Below, in pieces: positions 1-7,234 of a DNA stretch of 64,000 nucleotides. The DNA comes from Fimenecus sp045532175. GTDB taxonomy: Bacteria > Bacillota > Clostridia > Oscillospirales > Acutalibacteraceae. The stretch's first letter is position 1; the number at the start of each line of letters is the position of its first letter. The translations under genes and the position numbers were made by a program. Location: positions 6,144 through 70,143 of the forward strand of contig JAZSFK010000049.1 in assembly GCA_045532175.1 (NCBI GenBank), in the 5' to 3' direction. The notes beneath the pieces are model-generated. The model made no database searches. It was not told the DNA's origin and was given only the letters and a program-made list of their open reading frames with translations.

Positions 1-761
1 TCTGTGTCAATGGATTTTAAGAGTTCTTCCCTTGCTGCACGTTCACTTGCACAGAGTTGTAATGTGATGGCTTTTAAGTTTCTTATTGCAAATTCCTCGG
101 AAATACCGAGAGTAATCTGATTTGAAAGCTGGTACATATCACCCGTAGCCTTTGTACCCTCGCCAAAAGCGCCACGGAATGTAAGACCTAATTTTGAAAT
201 TGTGTTGATAAGTTTGTGAATTTGTCCGTTCATTGTAAGAGCCGGAAGATGAAGCATTACAGATGCTCTCATGCCCGTTCCCAAATTGGTTGGACACTGA
301 GTTAAATAGCCGATTCGCTCGTCAAAGGCATATTCGAGTTTACTGCCCAACAAATCGTCGATTTCGTCGGCAACCTGATATGCCTCGTCAAGAGCAAAGC
401 CCGATTTCATTATCTGTATTCTAATATGGTCTTCTTCGTTAAGCATTATACAAATATCTTCGTCCTTTGAAATCAACAATGCTCTGCCGTCGGCATCTGA
501 TGCGAATTCGGGACTGATAATGTGACGTTCTGCCATGGATGCCGCCTCAAAACGAGCAAGGGACTTCATTTCCACAAAGCGAAGGTCAAATTTATTGTCT
601 GTTTCAACTGCATCCTTAATTATATTATTAAGTGCCGTCCTGCTTTTAGTATTCAATTTGTTGGGGAATGGATATTCATTCAGATTTCTCGCAAGGCGGA
701 TACGGGTGCTGACAACGATGTCACTCTGTTCACCAACGCCTAAATACCATCTGTTACTCAT
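1..761 (-). CDS. mcsB: Protein-arginine kinase McsB, 3'-truncated by window edge
   Basis: ATP:guanido phosphotransferase-family protein arginine kinase. It phosphorylates arginines on stress-damaged or regulatory proteins (including CtsR) and so marks them for ClpCP. The reading frame opens at ATG 761 and runs off the left edge without a stop, giving about 253 N-terminal residues. Recognisable pieces are the N-terminal WYLG...DIVVSTRIRLARNL start, the LARNL-EYPFPNKL segment, the EDHIRIQ block and the TQCPTNLGTGMRASVMLHLP block typical of guanido kinases. The start codon overlaps the mcsA stop (ATGA), so translation is probably coupled. clpC would be expected beyond the edge, but that is inference. 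Identity is near certain from family knowledge plus operon context. Confidence 0.95.
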   Translation of the reverse strand, partial: MSNRWYLGVGEQSDIVVSTRIRLARNLNEYPFPNKLNTKSRTALNNIIKDAVETDNKFDLRFVEMKSLARFEAASMAERHIISPEFASDADGRALLISKDEDICIMLNEEDHIRIQIMKSGFALDEAYQVADEIDDLLGSKLEYAFDERIGYLTQCPTNLGTGMRASVMLHLPALTMNGQIHKLINTISKLGLTFRGAFGEGTKATGDMYQLSNQITLGISEEFAIRNLKAITLQLCASERAAREELLKSIDT

Positions 762-1261
762 TTCTGCCCCTCCTTCAATTCGTTGATTTTGTCACGTAAT
801 TGTGCTGCTTTTTCAAAATTCTGTTGGTCAATTGCAATTCTTAATTGTTCTTCCAAATCCTCAATGGGATTTTCTGCATTTGTCACTTCTGCCTTGATAA
901 TTGTCGGGTTTTTGCCCTCGTGACGGGTTTTTCCGTGAATTCTTTGAAGCGACGGAAGAAGTTTATCGTAAAAAGTCGTATAACAATCGGCACAACCGAT
1001 TTTTCCGCTGTTCACAATATCGTTAAAGGTGTTTCCGCACTTTTCACAACGGATTGTTCGTGAACTGATTGCACTCACCTGTGGTTCACCAAAGAAAGAA
1101 CCTAACAAATCTCCGAAAGTGTTACCGAAACCACCGAAAACGTCGTTGTAGCCAAGAGCTTTTGCACAATCCGAGCAGAGATGCGCCTCGGCACTCTCAC
1201 CATTTACTATTCTTTTAACATGAGTTGTTGCCTCATATTTTCCACAATTCTGACAAAGCAT
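758..1261 (-). CDS. mcsA: McsA, zinc-finger/UVR-motif activator of McsB
   Basis: Cofactor of the McsB arginine kinase in the CtsR heat-shock regulon. Two CxxC pairs sit near residues 3-35 (CQNC and CSDC) and two more near 77-97 (CEKC and CADC). They are followed by a C-terminal UVR motif (LEEQLRIAIDQQNFEKAAQL), the usual McsA order. I place the start at ATG 1261 because AAGGAG at 1270-1275 lies eight bases upstream. An in-frame GTG three codons earlier overlaps that ribosome site and is unlikely. The gene is sandwiched between ctsR (its SD overlaps the ctsR stop codon) and mcsB (ATGA overlap), consistent with one mRNA. Confidence 0.95.
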   Translation of the reverse strand: MLCQNCGKYEATTHVKRIVNGESAEAHLCSDCAKALGYNDVFGGFGNTFGDLLGSFFGEPQVSAISSRTIRCEKCGNTFNDIVNSGKIGCADCYTTFYDKLLPSLQRIHGKTRHEGKNPTIIKAEVTNAENPIEDLEEQLRIAIDQQNFEKAAQLRDKINELKEGQK

Positions 1262-1273
1262 AATTTTCACTCC

Positions 1274-1720
1274 TTACATTATATTAAGTATCATCTGTTT
1301 AAAAATTGATGCACGGATAATGTCACCGAATTCCCTTGGAATATCACGATAAGCATTTCCCGTTAAGGCTGATAAGAATATTTTGACCGTTTTTTCGTCG
1401 ATAATATCCCTGTCATAAAGATTTTTAAGATGAGCACGGCAAGTATTTTCACTCAAAGACGAACCAATTGAGTTTATCAAGTGCATTTTTAGAGAATCTC
1501 TGTCGTAACTTGCCCTTGTAATCTTGATGTATCCCCCACCACCACGACGACTCTCAACAATGTAGCCGTGTTCGGGTGTGAATCGGGATGAAATAACGTA
1601 GTTTATCTGACTTGGCACACATCCGATTTTCTGTGCCAACTCGTTTCGCTGAATTTCCGTGTAACCGTCACTTTCAAGCATATCGGAAATCATACTTGCG
1701 ATTATATTACTGATGTTCAT
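1274..1720 (-). CDS. ctsR: CtsR, transcriptional repressor of class III heat-shock genes
   Basis: Winged-helix repressor that binds tandem GGTCAAA heptads and is inactivated by heat or McsB activity. The protein of about 148 residues begins MNISNIIASMISDML. It has the helix-turn-helix segment GCVPSQINYVISSRF and the diagnostic glycine-rich wing ESRRGGGGYIKI near residues 60-70. ATG 1720 is chosen over an upstream ATG at 1741 because GGAGG lies at about 1729-1733 and CtsR proteins start at MN-S-I. It heads the ctsR-mcsA-mcsB operon. The leader between promoter and start is unusually long (about 250 bases) because a repeat element sits in it. Confidence 0.96.
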   Translation of the reverse strand: MNISNIIASMISDMLESDGYTEIQRNELAQKIGCVPSQINYVISSRFTPEHGYIVESRRGGGGYIKITRASYDRDSLKMHLINSIGSSLSENTCRAHLKNLYDRDIIDEKTVKIFLSALTGNAYRDIPREFGDIIRASIFKQMILNIM

Positions 1721-1783
1721 AAACTCACTCCTCCGTTTCAAAGTGGAAAATGGAAAACAAATTGGGGATTGTCTGTTTCTTTA

Positions 1784-1891
1784 CCCCCCTCAGTCAAATG
1801 CTACGCATTTGCCAGCTCCCCCTCAAGGGTGGAGCCCAATATAGCCTGCCCCCTGGAGGGGAAGGTGTCACCGTAGGTGACGGAAGGGGGG
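1784..1891. repeat. GC-rich palindromic intergenic element in the ctsR leader
   Basis: A C-rich left end (TTACCCCCCTCAGTCA) and a G-rich right end (TGACGGAAGGGGGGATTTA) are inverted relative to each other. Between them lie smaller hairpins: CAAATG-ctacg-CATTTG at 1795-1811 and GTCACC-gta-GGTGAC at 1867-1881. Base composition is far more GC-rich than the surroundings. It looks like a small non-coding interspersed element of the kind scattered through clostridial genomes. It would be transcribed as part of the ctsR leader RNA. A short weak ORF across it is not a gene. Confidence 0.7.
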
Positions 1892-1950
1892 ATTTATTCA
1901 TCCCGACAAAATCAAATTTGATTAACCAATTTCGTAACGACACGTTTGAC

Positions 1951-1967
1951 TTTGACTTTCTTTGACC
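1951..1967 (-). promoter_or_regulatory. CtsR operator, downstream copy
   Basis: On the minus strand the sequence reads GGTCAAA-GAA-AGTCAAA, matching the CtsR heptad direct repeat (GGTCAAANANRGTCAAA). It lies just downstream of the -10 box, over the predicted start of transcription, so bound CtsR would block initiation. Confidence 0.9.
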
Positions 1968-1979
1968 TTTCTATTTATT

Positions 1980-2007
1980 ATTATAACCATAATTTTGCAT
2001 TTGTCAA
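1980..2007 (-). promoter_or_regulatory. Sigma-A type promoter of the ctsR operon
   Basis: Reading the minus strand, TTGACA (2007-2002) and TATAAT (1985-1980) are separated by 16 bases, both perfect consensus hexamers. CtsR boxes lie on either side, which fits strong but tightly repressed heat-shock transcription. Confidence 0.88.
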
Positions 2008-2014
2008 TAGGAAA

Positions 2015-2031
2015 GGTCAAAAAAGGTCAAA
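2015..2031 (+). promoter_or_regulatory. CtsR operator, upstream copy
   Basis: GGTCAAA-AAA-GGTCAAA is a perfect tandem heptad. It lies upstream of the -35 box of the ctsR promoter and is in the opposite orientation to the downstream copy, so two CtsR dimers would flank the promoter. It is about 190 bases from the divergent transporter gene and is unlikely to control it. Confidence 0.9.
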
Positions 2032-2218
2032 TATTTTTTTACTTAACAAAACCATATTTATAAACGAAAATACAGAATGAAAATATAGTCATTTTGCATA
2101 TACATTCAGCTGTGCTTATGACAAATCCTACAAAAAAAGTTTTTGAGTAGTTTGTGTCTTTATTTTATCGGATTTTTATTGTATAATAAATTAATATATT
2201 CTGGAAAGGGATGGTTTA

Positions 2219-3889
2219 ATGACAAAAGCTGAAATTATAGGCAAAGTCAAGGAAGCTCCTGCCTATGTTAAAAGCCATTGGAACACACCCAACGAGGGTG
2301 AATTTGTTTCATTAAAAGAATTCTGTGCATATACTGCAACGCAGGCAGGTTCTTATATTTTCTTAACTGCATCAGGCATGTTATCTTTCTCAGCATCGTA
2401 TTTCTGCGGTTCAATTATGGGGCTCAGCAATATACAATTCCAGCTTGTTAACCTTATAAGCACAATAATCGGCTATATGTTTATATTTATGAACCCCATA
2501 AGCGTTCTTATTTACGAGAACCACGGTGAGCTTTCTCCAAAAATGAGAAGATTTGCTCATATCTGTTATTCGGGTGAAATGGTTATAGGTCTGGCTTGCT
2601 ACTTTATACCTATGGATACCTTTGACTTTATGTTGGGTACTCCGCAAATTGTTGCTAATATTCTTTTCTTAAGCGGTATAACAAACTACATAACTTGGGG
2701 AATCCGTAAAAAGTTCTGTGCAAAATACGGAAGACTTAAACCCTTCATTCTTCTTTGCGGCATCCCTGCGGCAATAATTATGTCAATAATTCCGTTCTTG
2801 CCTATTCAAAATCTTCCAAGTGTATATAAGCTTATTATTCTTCACGGTGCTTTTATCATGATGAATTATTTCTATAATTCTTATGTAGGTGTTAACGGTC
2901 TTGTTACATTTATGACACCTAACTCACAGGAAAGGCAAAGACTTCACTCAATTGTTCCTATTATTACAGGACTTTTCCCATCAATAATCGGTCTTTTCTT
3001 CCCGATGCTTATTCAGTCAACGGGCGGATACCTGAACATCAACACTTACAAAATCTTTGTTCCGATTTTCGGTTTTATCGGTGTTTTTGTTTCAATGGCA
3101 GCAATTCATTGTCACGAACGTGTTATTGAGGCATCAGGTGACAAGCGTAAAAAAGTAACTTTCCTCAACGGCGCTAAAAATGTTCTTAAAAACAAATATT
3201 TCTGGATTACAAACATCTCCACTATTTTAGGACAATGGTCAGCATTGGTTGGCGGTCTTCTTCAATTATGGTTCATCTATTCTCTCAGAATGGAAGCCCT
3301 TTACGGTGTTGCCGCAAATGTTGTTGTTGTGGGTATGACATTCGGTAATATTCTCTGTCCTATCCTTACAAAGAAATTCCAGAAGAGAAATATTTTAATT
3401 GCATTCCGCGGTATTTCACTTCTTACGGTTTTCCTTATGTTGTTTGCCGTAAGAACAGAAAATGTTTATATCTTTATTGGTGCTATGTTCCTTCGTAACA
3501 CCTTCCAACCCGTTGTTGATGGAATCAACGTTGGTCTTGGTGCTGACATTCAGGACTATCACCAATGGAAATACGGCGAACGTGCAGACTCTATGGCAGG
3601 TGTGTTCAGTTGGTTCTTAAACCCAATCAATGTGGTTCTCGGATTTATTATTCCCGGTCTTTTAGCAAAAATGGGCTTTACCTCCGACTGGGATGTACTT
3701 TTTGACCAGACAATCCTCAACCAGGTATTCAACCTTTACACATGGGCAACAATTATCAGCACTGTCCTTATGGTAATTCCTTTCTTCTTCTATGACCTTA
3801 CCAGAGAAAAACACGATATGTGTGTTGCAGAACTTCAGGAAAGACTCCGTGCCATTGAAAATGAAGAAACTGAAAGCGAGGTAGTTTAA
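2219..3889 (+). CDS. GPH-family (glycoside-pentoside-hexuronide) sugar:cation symporter
   Basis: Integral membrane transporter of the MFS/GPH type with about 12 hydrophobic segments over 556 residues. The N-terminal segment before the first helix (SHWNTPNEGEFVSLKEF) closely resembles that of the convergent paralogue at 4779-6410 (SNWKTAPEGSYVPYKEI), so the two belong to one subfamily. The C-terminus has the shared signature of this group (DYHQWKYGERADSMAGVF, then FFYDLTREK). GPH proteins import glycosides or uronides with Na+ or H+; the substrate here cannot be read from sequence. A TATAAT box at 2182-2187 and GGAAAGGG at 2203-2210 precede the start. A lipoprotein gene follows after one base, suggesting an operon. 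Confidence 0.85.
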   Translation: MTKAEIIGKVKEAPAYVKSHWNTPNEGEFVSLKEFCAYTATQAGSYIFLTASGMLSFSASYFCGSIMGLSNIQFQLVNLISTIIGYMFIFMNPISVLIYENHGELSPKMRRFAHICYSGEMVIGLACYFIPMDTFDFMLGTPQIVANILFLSGITNYITWGIRKKFCAKYGRLKPFILLCGIPAAIIMSIIPFLPIQNLPSVYKLIILHGAFIMMNYFYNSYVGVNGLVTFMTPNSQERQRLHSIVPIITGLFPSIIGLFFPMLIQSTGGYLNINTYKIFVPIFGFIGVFVSMAAIHCHERVIEASGDKRKKVTFLNGAKNVLKNKYFWITNISTILGQWSALVGGLLQLWFIYSLRMEALYGVAANVVVVGMTFGNILCPILTKKFQKRNILIAFRGISLLTVFLMLFAVRTENVYIFIGAMFLRNTFQPVVDGINVGLGADIQDYHQWKYGERADSMAGVFSWFLNPINVVLGFIIPGLLAKMGFTSDWDVLFDQTILNQVFNLYTWATIISTVLMVIPFFFYDLTREKHDMCVAELQERLRAIENEETESEVV

Positions 3890-3890
3890 T

Positions 3891-4745
3891 ATGAAGAAAA
3901 GATTTGTTAAAATTTTTGCACTTCTTATTTGCATCTGCTTATTGTTTTCAGGTTGTGGTGCTGTGTCCACCTTTTTAGGTATTGAGGGTGACGAAATTGA
4001 ATACACCATCGAAAATGGTGAGGCAACTGTTACTGGCGTACCTAACAAAATGGCTATTACAAAAATAGTTATTCCTGATGAATATGAAGGTGTTCCCGTT
4101 ACAAAGGTGGCTGATTTTGCCGTTGTTAACCTTGAATATGTAACTGAAATTCAAATCGGCAAAAATGTTAAGGAAATCGGACCTTGGGCATTTGAAAACA
4201 ATCAGCATGTAACAGCATTTGAGGTTGATGAAAATAACGAATATTTCTGCGACGTTGATGGTGTTCTTTTCACAAAGGATATGAAAACACTCCTTTTCTA
4301 TCCTCTTGCTAAAGATTTAATTGATACAAAAGATGATAACGGAAATGATATTCAGATTTCAGAATATACAATTCCTGACGGTGTTGAAACAATTCGCACA
4401 AAGGCATTTTACAAATGTGGTAAAATCAAAAAAGTCCACATTCCTGACAGCGTAAAGAATATCGAAGAAAAAGCATTTTTCCGTTGCAGTTCTCTTTCTG
4501 ACCTTACACTTTCAAAGAATGTTGAGATTATCGCAAAAGATGCTTTCGCATATTGTTCAGCAATTTCTGAAATCAACATTCCAAGCACAATCAAGCAGAT
4601 TGATACTTATGCTTTCTACAACTGCACAAGTCTTCTCACAATCAATGTTGATGCAAAAGAAAGTGATGTAACTCTTGGTGACAAGTGGTATCCGACACAG
4701 AACGGACTTGCAATCAAGGATTTAAAAATTAACTGGGCAAAATAA
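3891..4745 (+). CDS. Lipoprotein with BspA-type leucine-rich repeats (LRR_5)
   Basis: Cell-surface lipoprotein of 284 residues. A signal peptide (MKKRFVKIFALLICICLLF) ends in the lipobox FSGC, so Cys22 should be lipidated. From about residue 50 there are BspA/TpLRR repeats of the form IxxIxIPxxVxxIxxxAFxxC: TEIQIGKNVKEIGPWAF, TIPDGVETIRTKAFYKC, KKVHIPDSVKNIEEKAF, LTLSKNVEIIAKDAFAYC and INIPSTIKQIDTYAFYNC. Such repeats usually mediate adhesion or protein binding. The start lies one base after the upstream transporter stop, with GAGGTAG as ribosome site, so both are probably one transcript. Its relation to transport is unknown. Confidence 0.88.
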   Translation: MKKRFVKIFALLICICLLFSGCGAVSTFLGIEGDEIEYTIENGEATVTGVPNKMAITKIVIPDEYEGVPVTKVADFAVVNLEYVTEIQIGKNVKEIGPWAFENNQHVTAFEVDENNEYFCDVDGVLFTKDMKTLLFYPLAKDLIDTKDDNGNDIQISEYTIPDGVETIRTKAFYKCGKIKKVHIPDSVKNIEEKAFFRCSSLSDLTLSKNVEIIAKDAFAYCSAISEINIPSTIKQIDTYAFYNCTSLLTINVDAKESDVTLGDKWYPTQNGLAIKDLKINWAK

Positions 4746-4754
4746 ATAAAAAAA

Positions 4755-4780
4755 AGCAGTCTTACGACTGCTCTTTTTTT
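4755..4780. terminator. Bidirectional intrinsic terminator
   Basis: AGCAGTC-ttac-GACTGCT is flanked by an A-run on the left and T-run on the right. It separates the convergent lipoprotein and GPH genes. The T-run overlaps the stop codon of the minus-strand gene. Confidence 0.9.
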
Positions 4781-6410
4781 ATGCCTTAATTGATTGGTAA
4801 TGTGCTTCAATTCTGTTCCATCTTTCAGAATTTTCGGCTTTTAGTTTTTCAACCTCATCGCAAAGAATTTTTGCACCGAGATATTTTTCTTTTTCTTGTT
4901 TTGTTTGGTAGTCCTTGTATTCATTCAGCATTTTTTCTGCTTCATAAACTAATTCAAGGTCATTCAAATTGCTTTCGTCAAAATCCTCGTGTTCAAAATC
5001 TGCAAACATTGCTCGAATTTTAAGTGCGTGAATCATATTCTTTCGCTTTTCTTCGCTCAAATCGTAGAAAAGGAATGGTATTATCGAAAGGATTGTGCCG
5101 AAAATCGCACAGATGATTACAATACGCACAAGGGGTGTTCTGAAATCGGCATTGTACAAATCATCATAGTTATTTGTAAGCCCATAAGTTCTGAAAACAA
5201 GTGGCATAAAATAACCTGTTACAAGGGCAACTATACTGCCTATCAGAATTCCACCCTGCTCAATAAAGCCCTCAAGTCTGTCCCCTGTCTTATACTGCTG
5301 ATAGTCCATCATATCCGCTTTCATAGCAGGAAGATAAATAATTGAAACAGCACCGACCATTTCTTTTATAAAGATGCAGATGAACAAAAGAATGTAGTTT
5401 TTATATAAAAACATCATAAGACAAAGGCAGACAACCTGAATTGAAAGAGAAAGAAGACAAACTCTCTTTTTGCCGAGTTTATTGGTAAGTGGTGCCGCTG
5501 CAACCATACCGGGGGTATATGCCTCACCTTTAATAACAGTCATAATTGAGTATATTGCAGGATTGTTCATTCCGTAATAGAAAATCCATTGGAAGATATA
5601 GCCGTATCCCTGATTTAAGAAAGTAAGCCATTGGGAAACATTGATAATCCAGAAATATTTGTTGTGAGAAACCTTTTTAAGACCTTCAAAGAAGCCCATT
5701 TTCTGAACATACTGTTTTGGTGCTATAATTCTTTCTTTTGTACCAAAAACACAGAGCATACTAACAATTACACCTATTGTGCAGAAAATCGGGAACCCGA
5801 TACGATAGGTTTTCATATCATCAAGAGGACCGATAAGTGGCATTACGGGATTTATAACCGTTGGTGCAAAGGAATAGATGATTGAACTGATTTCGATTAT
5901 CCAGGAACGTTCCTTTGAGTTTGCAGACATAACCTGAACAAGTCCTGAATATGCCGAACTGTAAAACGGTGAGAAGAATTGAAGCAATGTGTAACACACA
6001 AAAACTGCAATAAGTTTCTCCTTATATTCCATTGTTTCATAAGGGAGATACACGAAAACCGTACCTATAATTGCAGTCGGTAATCCAAGTGTCATTATGT
6101 ACGGTCTGAATTTACCCATTTTACTTTTTGTATTATCAAAAAGCATTGCTCTTGTGGGAGCAATAAGAAGCATAATGAGTGTTGAAATAACATTCATCGT
6201 CTGCAAGTCCATGGCAGTAATGCCGATGGATGCACCAACAATCATACTACCTGCACTAAGGCCAATCATACCCACAATTGCAGTTATGAAATACACACCT
6301 GCACCACCAACGGAATATGCCGCAATCTCTTTATATGGCACATAACTGCCCTCGGGTGCAGTTTTCCAGTTTGACTTAATCGTACTTAAAAAGTTTCTAA
6401 TTTTACCCAT
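4779..6410 (-). CDS. GPH-family sugar:cation symporter (second copy)
   Basis: 543-residue, roughly 12-helix transporter related to the protein encoded at 2219-3889. Shared features are the N-terminal SNWKTAPEGSYVPYKEIAAY stretch, the motif MDYQQYKTGDRLEGFIEQGG near residue 395 (compare DYHQWKYGERADSM) and the FLFYDLSEEK end of the membrane domain. The last 80 or so residues form a cytoplasmic, charged, probably helical tail (EKMLNEYKDYQTKQEKEK). The two genes converge, which suggests an old inverted duplication. Sugar or uronide import is the family role; substrate unknown. Confidence 0.85.
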   Translation of the reverse strand: MGKIRNFLSTIKSNWKTAPEGSYVPYKEIAAYSVGGAGVYFITAIVGMIGLSAGSMIVGASIGITAMDLQTMNVISTLIMLLIAPTRAMLFDNTKSKMGKFRPYIMTLGLPTAIIGTVFVYLPYETMEYKEKLIAVFVCYTLLQFFSPFYSSAYSGLVQVMSANSKERSWIIEISSIIYSFAPTVINPVMPLIGPLDDMKTYRIGFPIFCTIGVIVSMLCVFGTKERIIAPKQYVQKMGFFEGLKKVSHNKYFWIINVSQWLTFLNQGYGYIFQWIFYYGMNNPAIYSIMTVIKGEAYTPGMVAAAPLTNKLGKKRVCLLSLSIQVVCLCLMMFLYKNYILLFICIFIKEMVGAVSIIYLPAMKADMMDYQQYKTGDRLEGFIEQGGILIGSIVALVTGYFMPLVFRTYGLTNNYDDLYNADFRTPLVRIVIICAIFGTILSIIPFLFYDLSEEKRKNMIHALKIRAMFADFEHEDFDESNLNDLELVYEAEKMLNEYKDYQTKQEKEKYLGAKILCDEVEKLKAENSERWNRIEAHYQSIKA

Positions 6411-6550
6411 ACCTTCACCCCATTAAACATATCGTTGCTTTTTATTATAAATCTTTTTCACCTAAAAATCAATTATATGTTACTTGAACACTTGAAAATT
6501 GCAGGGAATTATTGTAAAATTATTTTATAAAATAATAAAGGAGATTGGTT

Positions 6551-7183
6551 ATGGATTTTTCAATTTTTGACTCATTTGATATGAGCGTATTCGCCTTTTT
6601 CGGTGAGCAAATTCAAAGTGCTGTAATGAATATTGTTGCAGAATTTATTACATTTTTCGGTGGCGGTGCTTTTGTTACCCCAATGGCAATTGTTGGTGCA
6701 CTTTTAATTCCGTTTAAAAAGACTCGCAAATTCGGCATGGCGGTGCTTTTCGCAGTTTTAGTGGGAACACTTCTCACAAATCTTATTATGAAGCCTTTGT
6801 TCGACCGTCCTCGTCCCTACATTTACTACGCTGACAACCCCGTATTCATGAGTTGGCATGAATTTGCAGGTGGTCACATTGAAAGTGAAAAGTCATTCCC
6901 ATCAGGTCACACAACCGCTGCTTTTGAATTGGGTGTTGCGATTTTCCTTGTAATGAAGAACAAGAAAATTGCCTGGGTTTTCCCTGTATTCTCTGCACTC
7001 GTTGGTCTTTCAAGAATTTACCTTATGGTACACTATGTAACAGACGTTATCGGCGGTGTTTTTGTCGGCGTATTCGCAGGTGTTATGGGTTATCTCATTA
7101 TGAAGGCAATTATGAAAAAGACAGAAAACACAAAATTTGCTGAATTTGATTTGGCAGAAAAATTCAAAAAGAAAACCGCATAA
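6551..7183 (+). CDS. PAP2-family membrane phosphatase
   Basis: Type 2 phosphatidic-acid/undecaprenyl-pyrophosphate phosphatase, about 210 residues and multi-pass. All three catalytic motifs are visible: KPLFDRPRPY (KxxxxxxRP) near residue 80, FPSGHTTAAF (PSGH) near 115, and SRIYLMVHYVTDVIGG (SRxxxxxHxxxD) near 155. ATG 6551 is preferred over a TTG two codons upstream because AAAGGAG at about 6537-6543 is well spaced from it. Such enzymes recycle lipid carriers or remodel phospholipids. A terminator hairpin follows immediately and runs into the next gene. Confidence 0.92.
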   Translation: MDFSIFDSFDMSVFAFFGEQIQSAVMNIVAEFITFFGGGAFVTPMAIVGALLIPFKKTRKFGMAVLFAVLVGTLLTNLIMKPLFDRPRPYIYYADNPVFMSWHEFAGGHIESEKSFPSGHTTAAFELGVAIFLVMKNKKIAWVFPVFSALVGLSRIYLMVHYVTDVIGGVFVGVFAGVMGYLIMKAIMKKTENTKFAEFDLAEKFKKKTA

Positions 7184-7197
7184 AAAAGAATAAAAGC

Positions 7198-7234
7198 AAT
7201 CACCTGTGCCAAAACTTTGCACAGGTGATTTTTT
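7198..7234 (+). terminator. Intrinsic terminator whose 3' arm contains the next gene's ribosome site
   Basis: AATCACCTGTGC (7198-7209) pairs perfectly with GCACAGGTGATT (7219-7230), and a T-run reaches directly to ATG 7235. The only Shine-Dalgarno candidate for the following gene, AGGTGA (7223-7228), lies inside the 3' arm. Confidence 0.85.

Noticed and set aside
522..1063. Plus-strand ORFs across mcsB and mcsA
   Set aside because: They are antisense shadows of strongly recognised minus-strand genes, with no ribosome sites.
2015..2218. CtsR control of the divergent GPH transporter
   Set aside because: The upstream box lies about 150 bases before the transporter -10 and directly beside the ctsR -35, so it belongs to ctsR.
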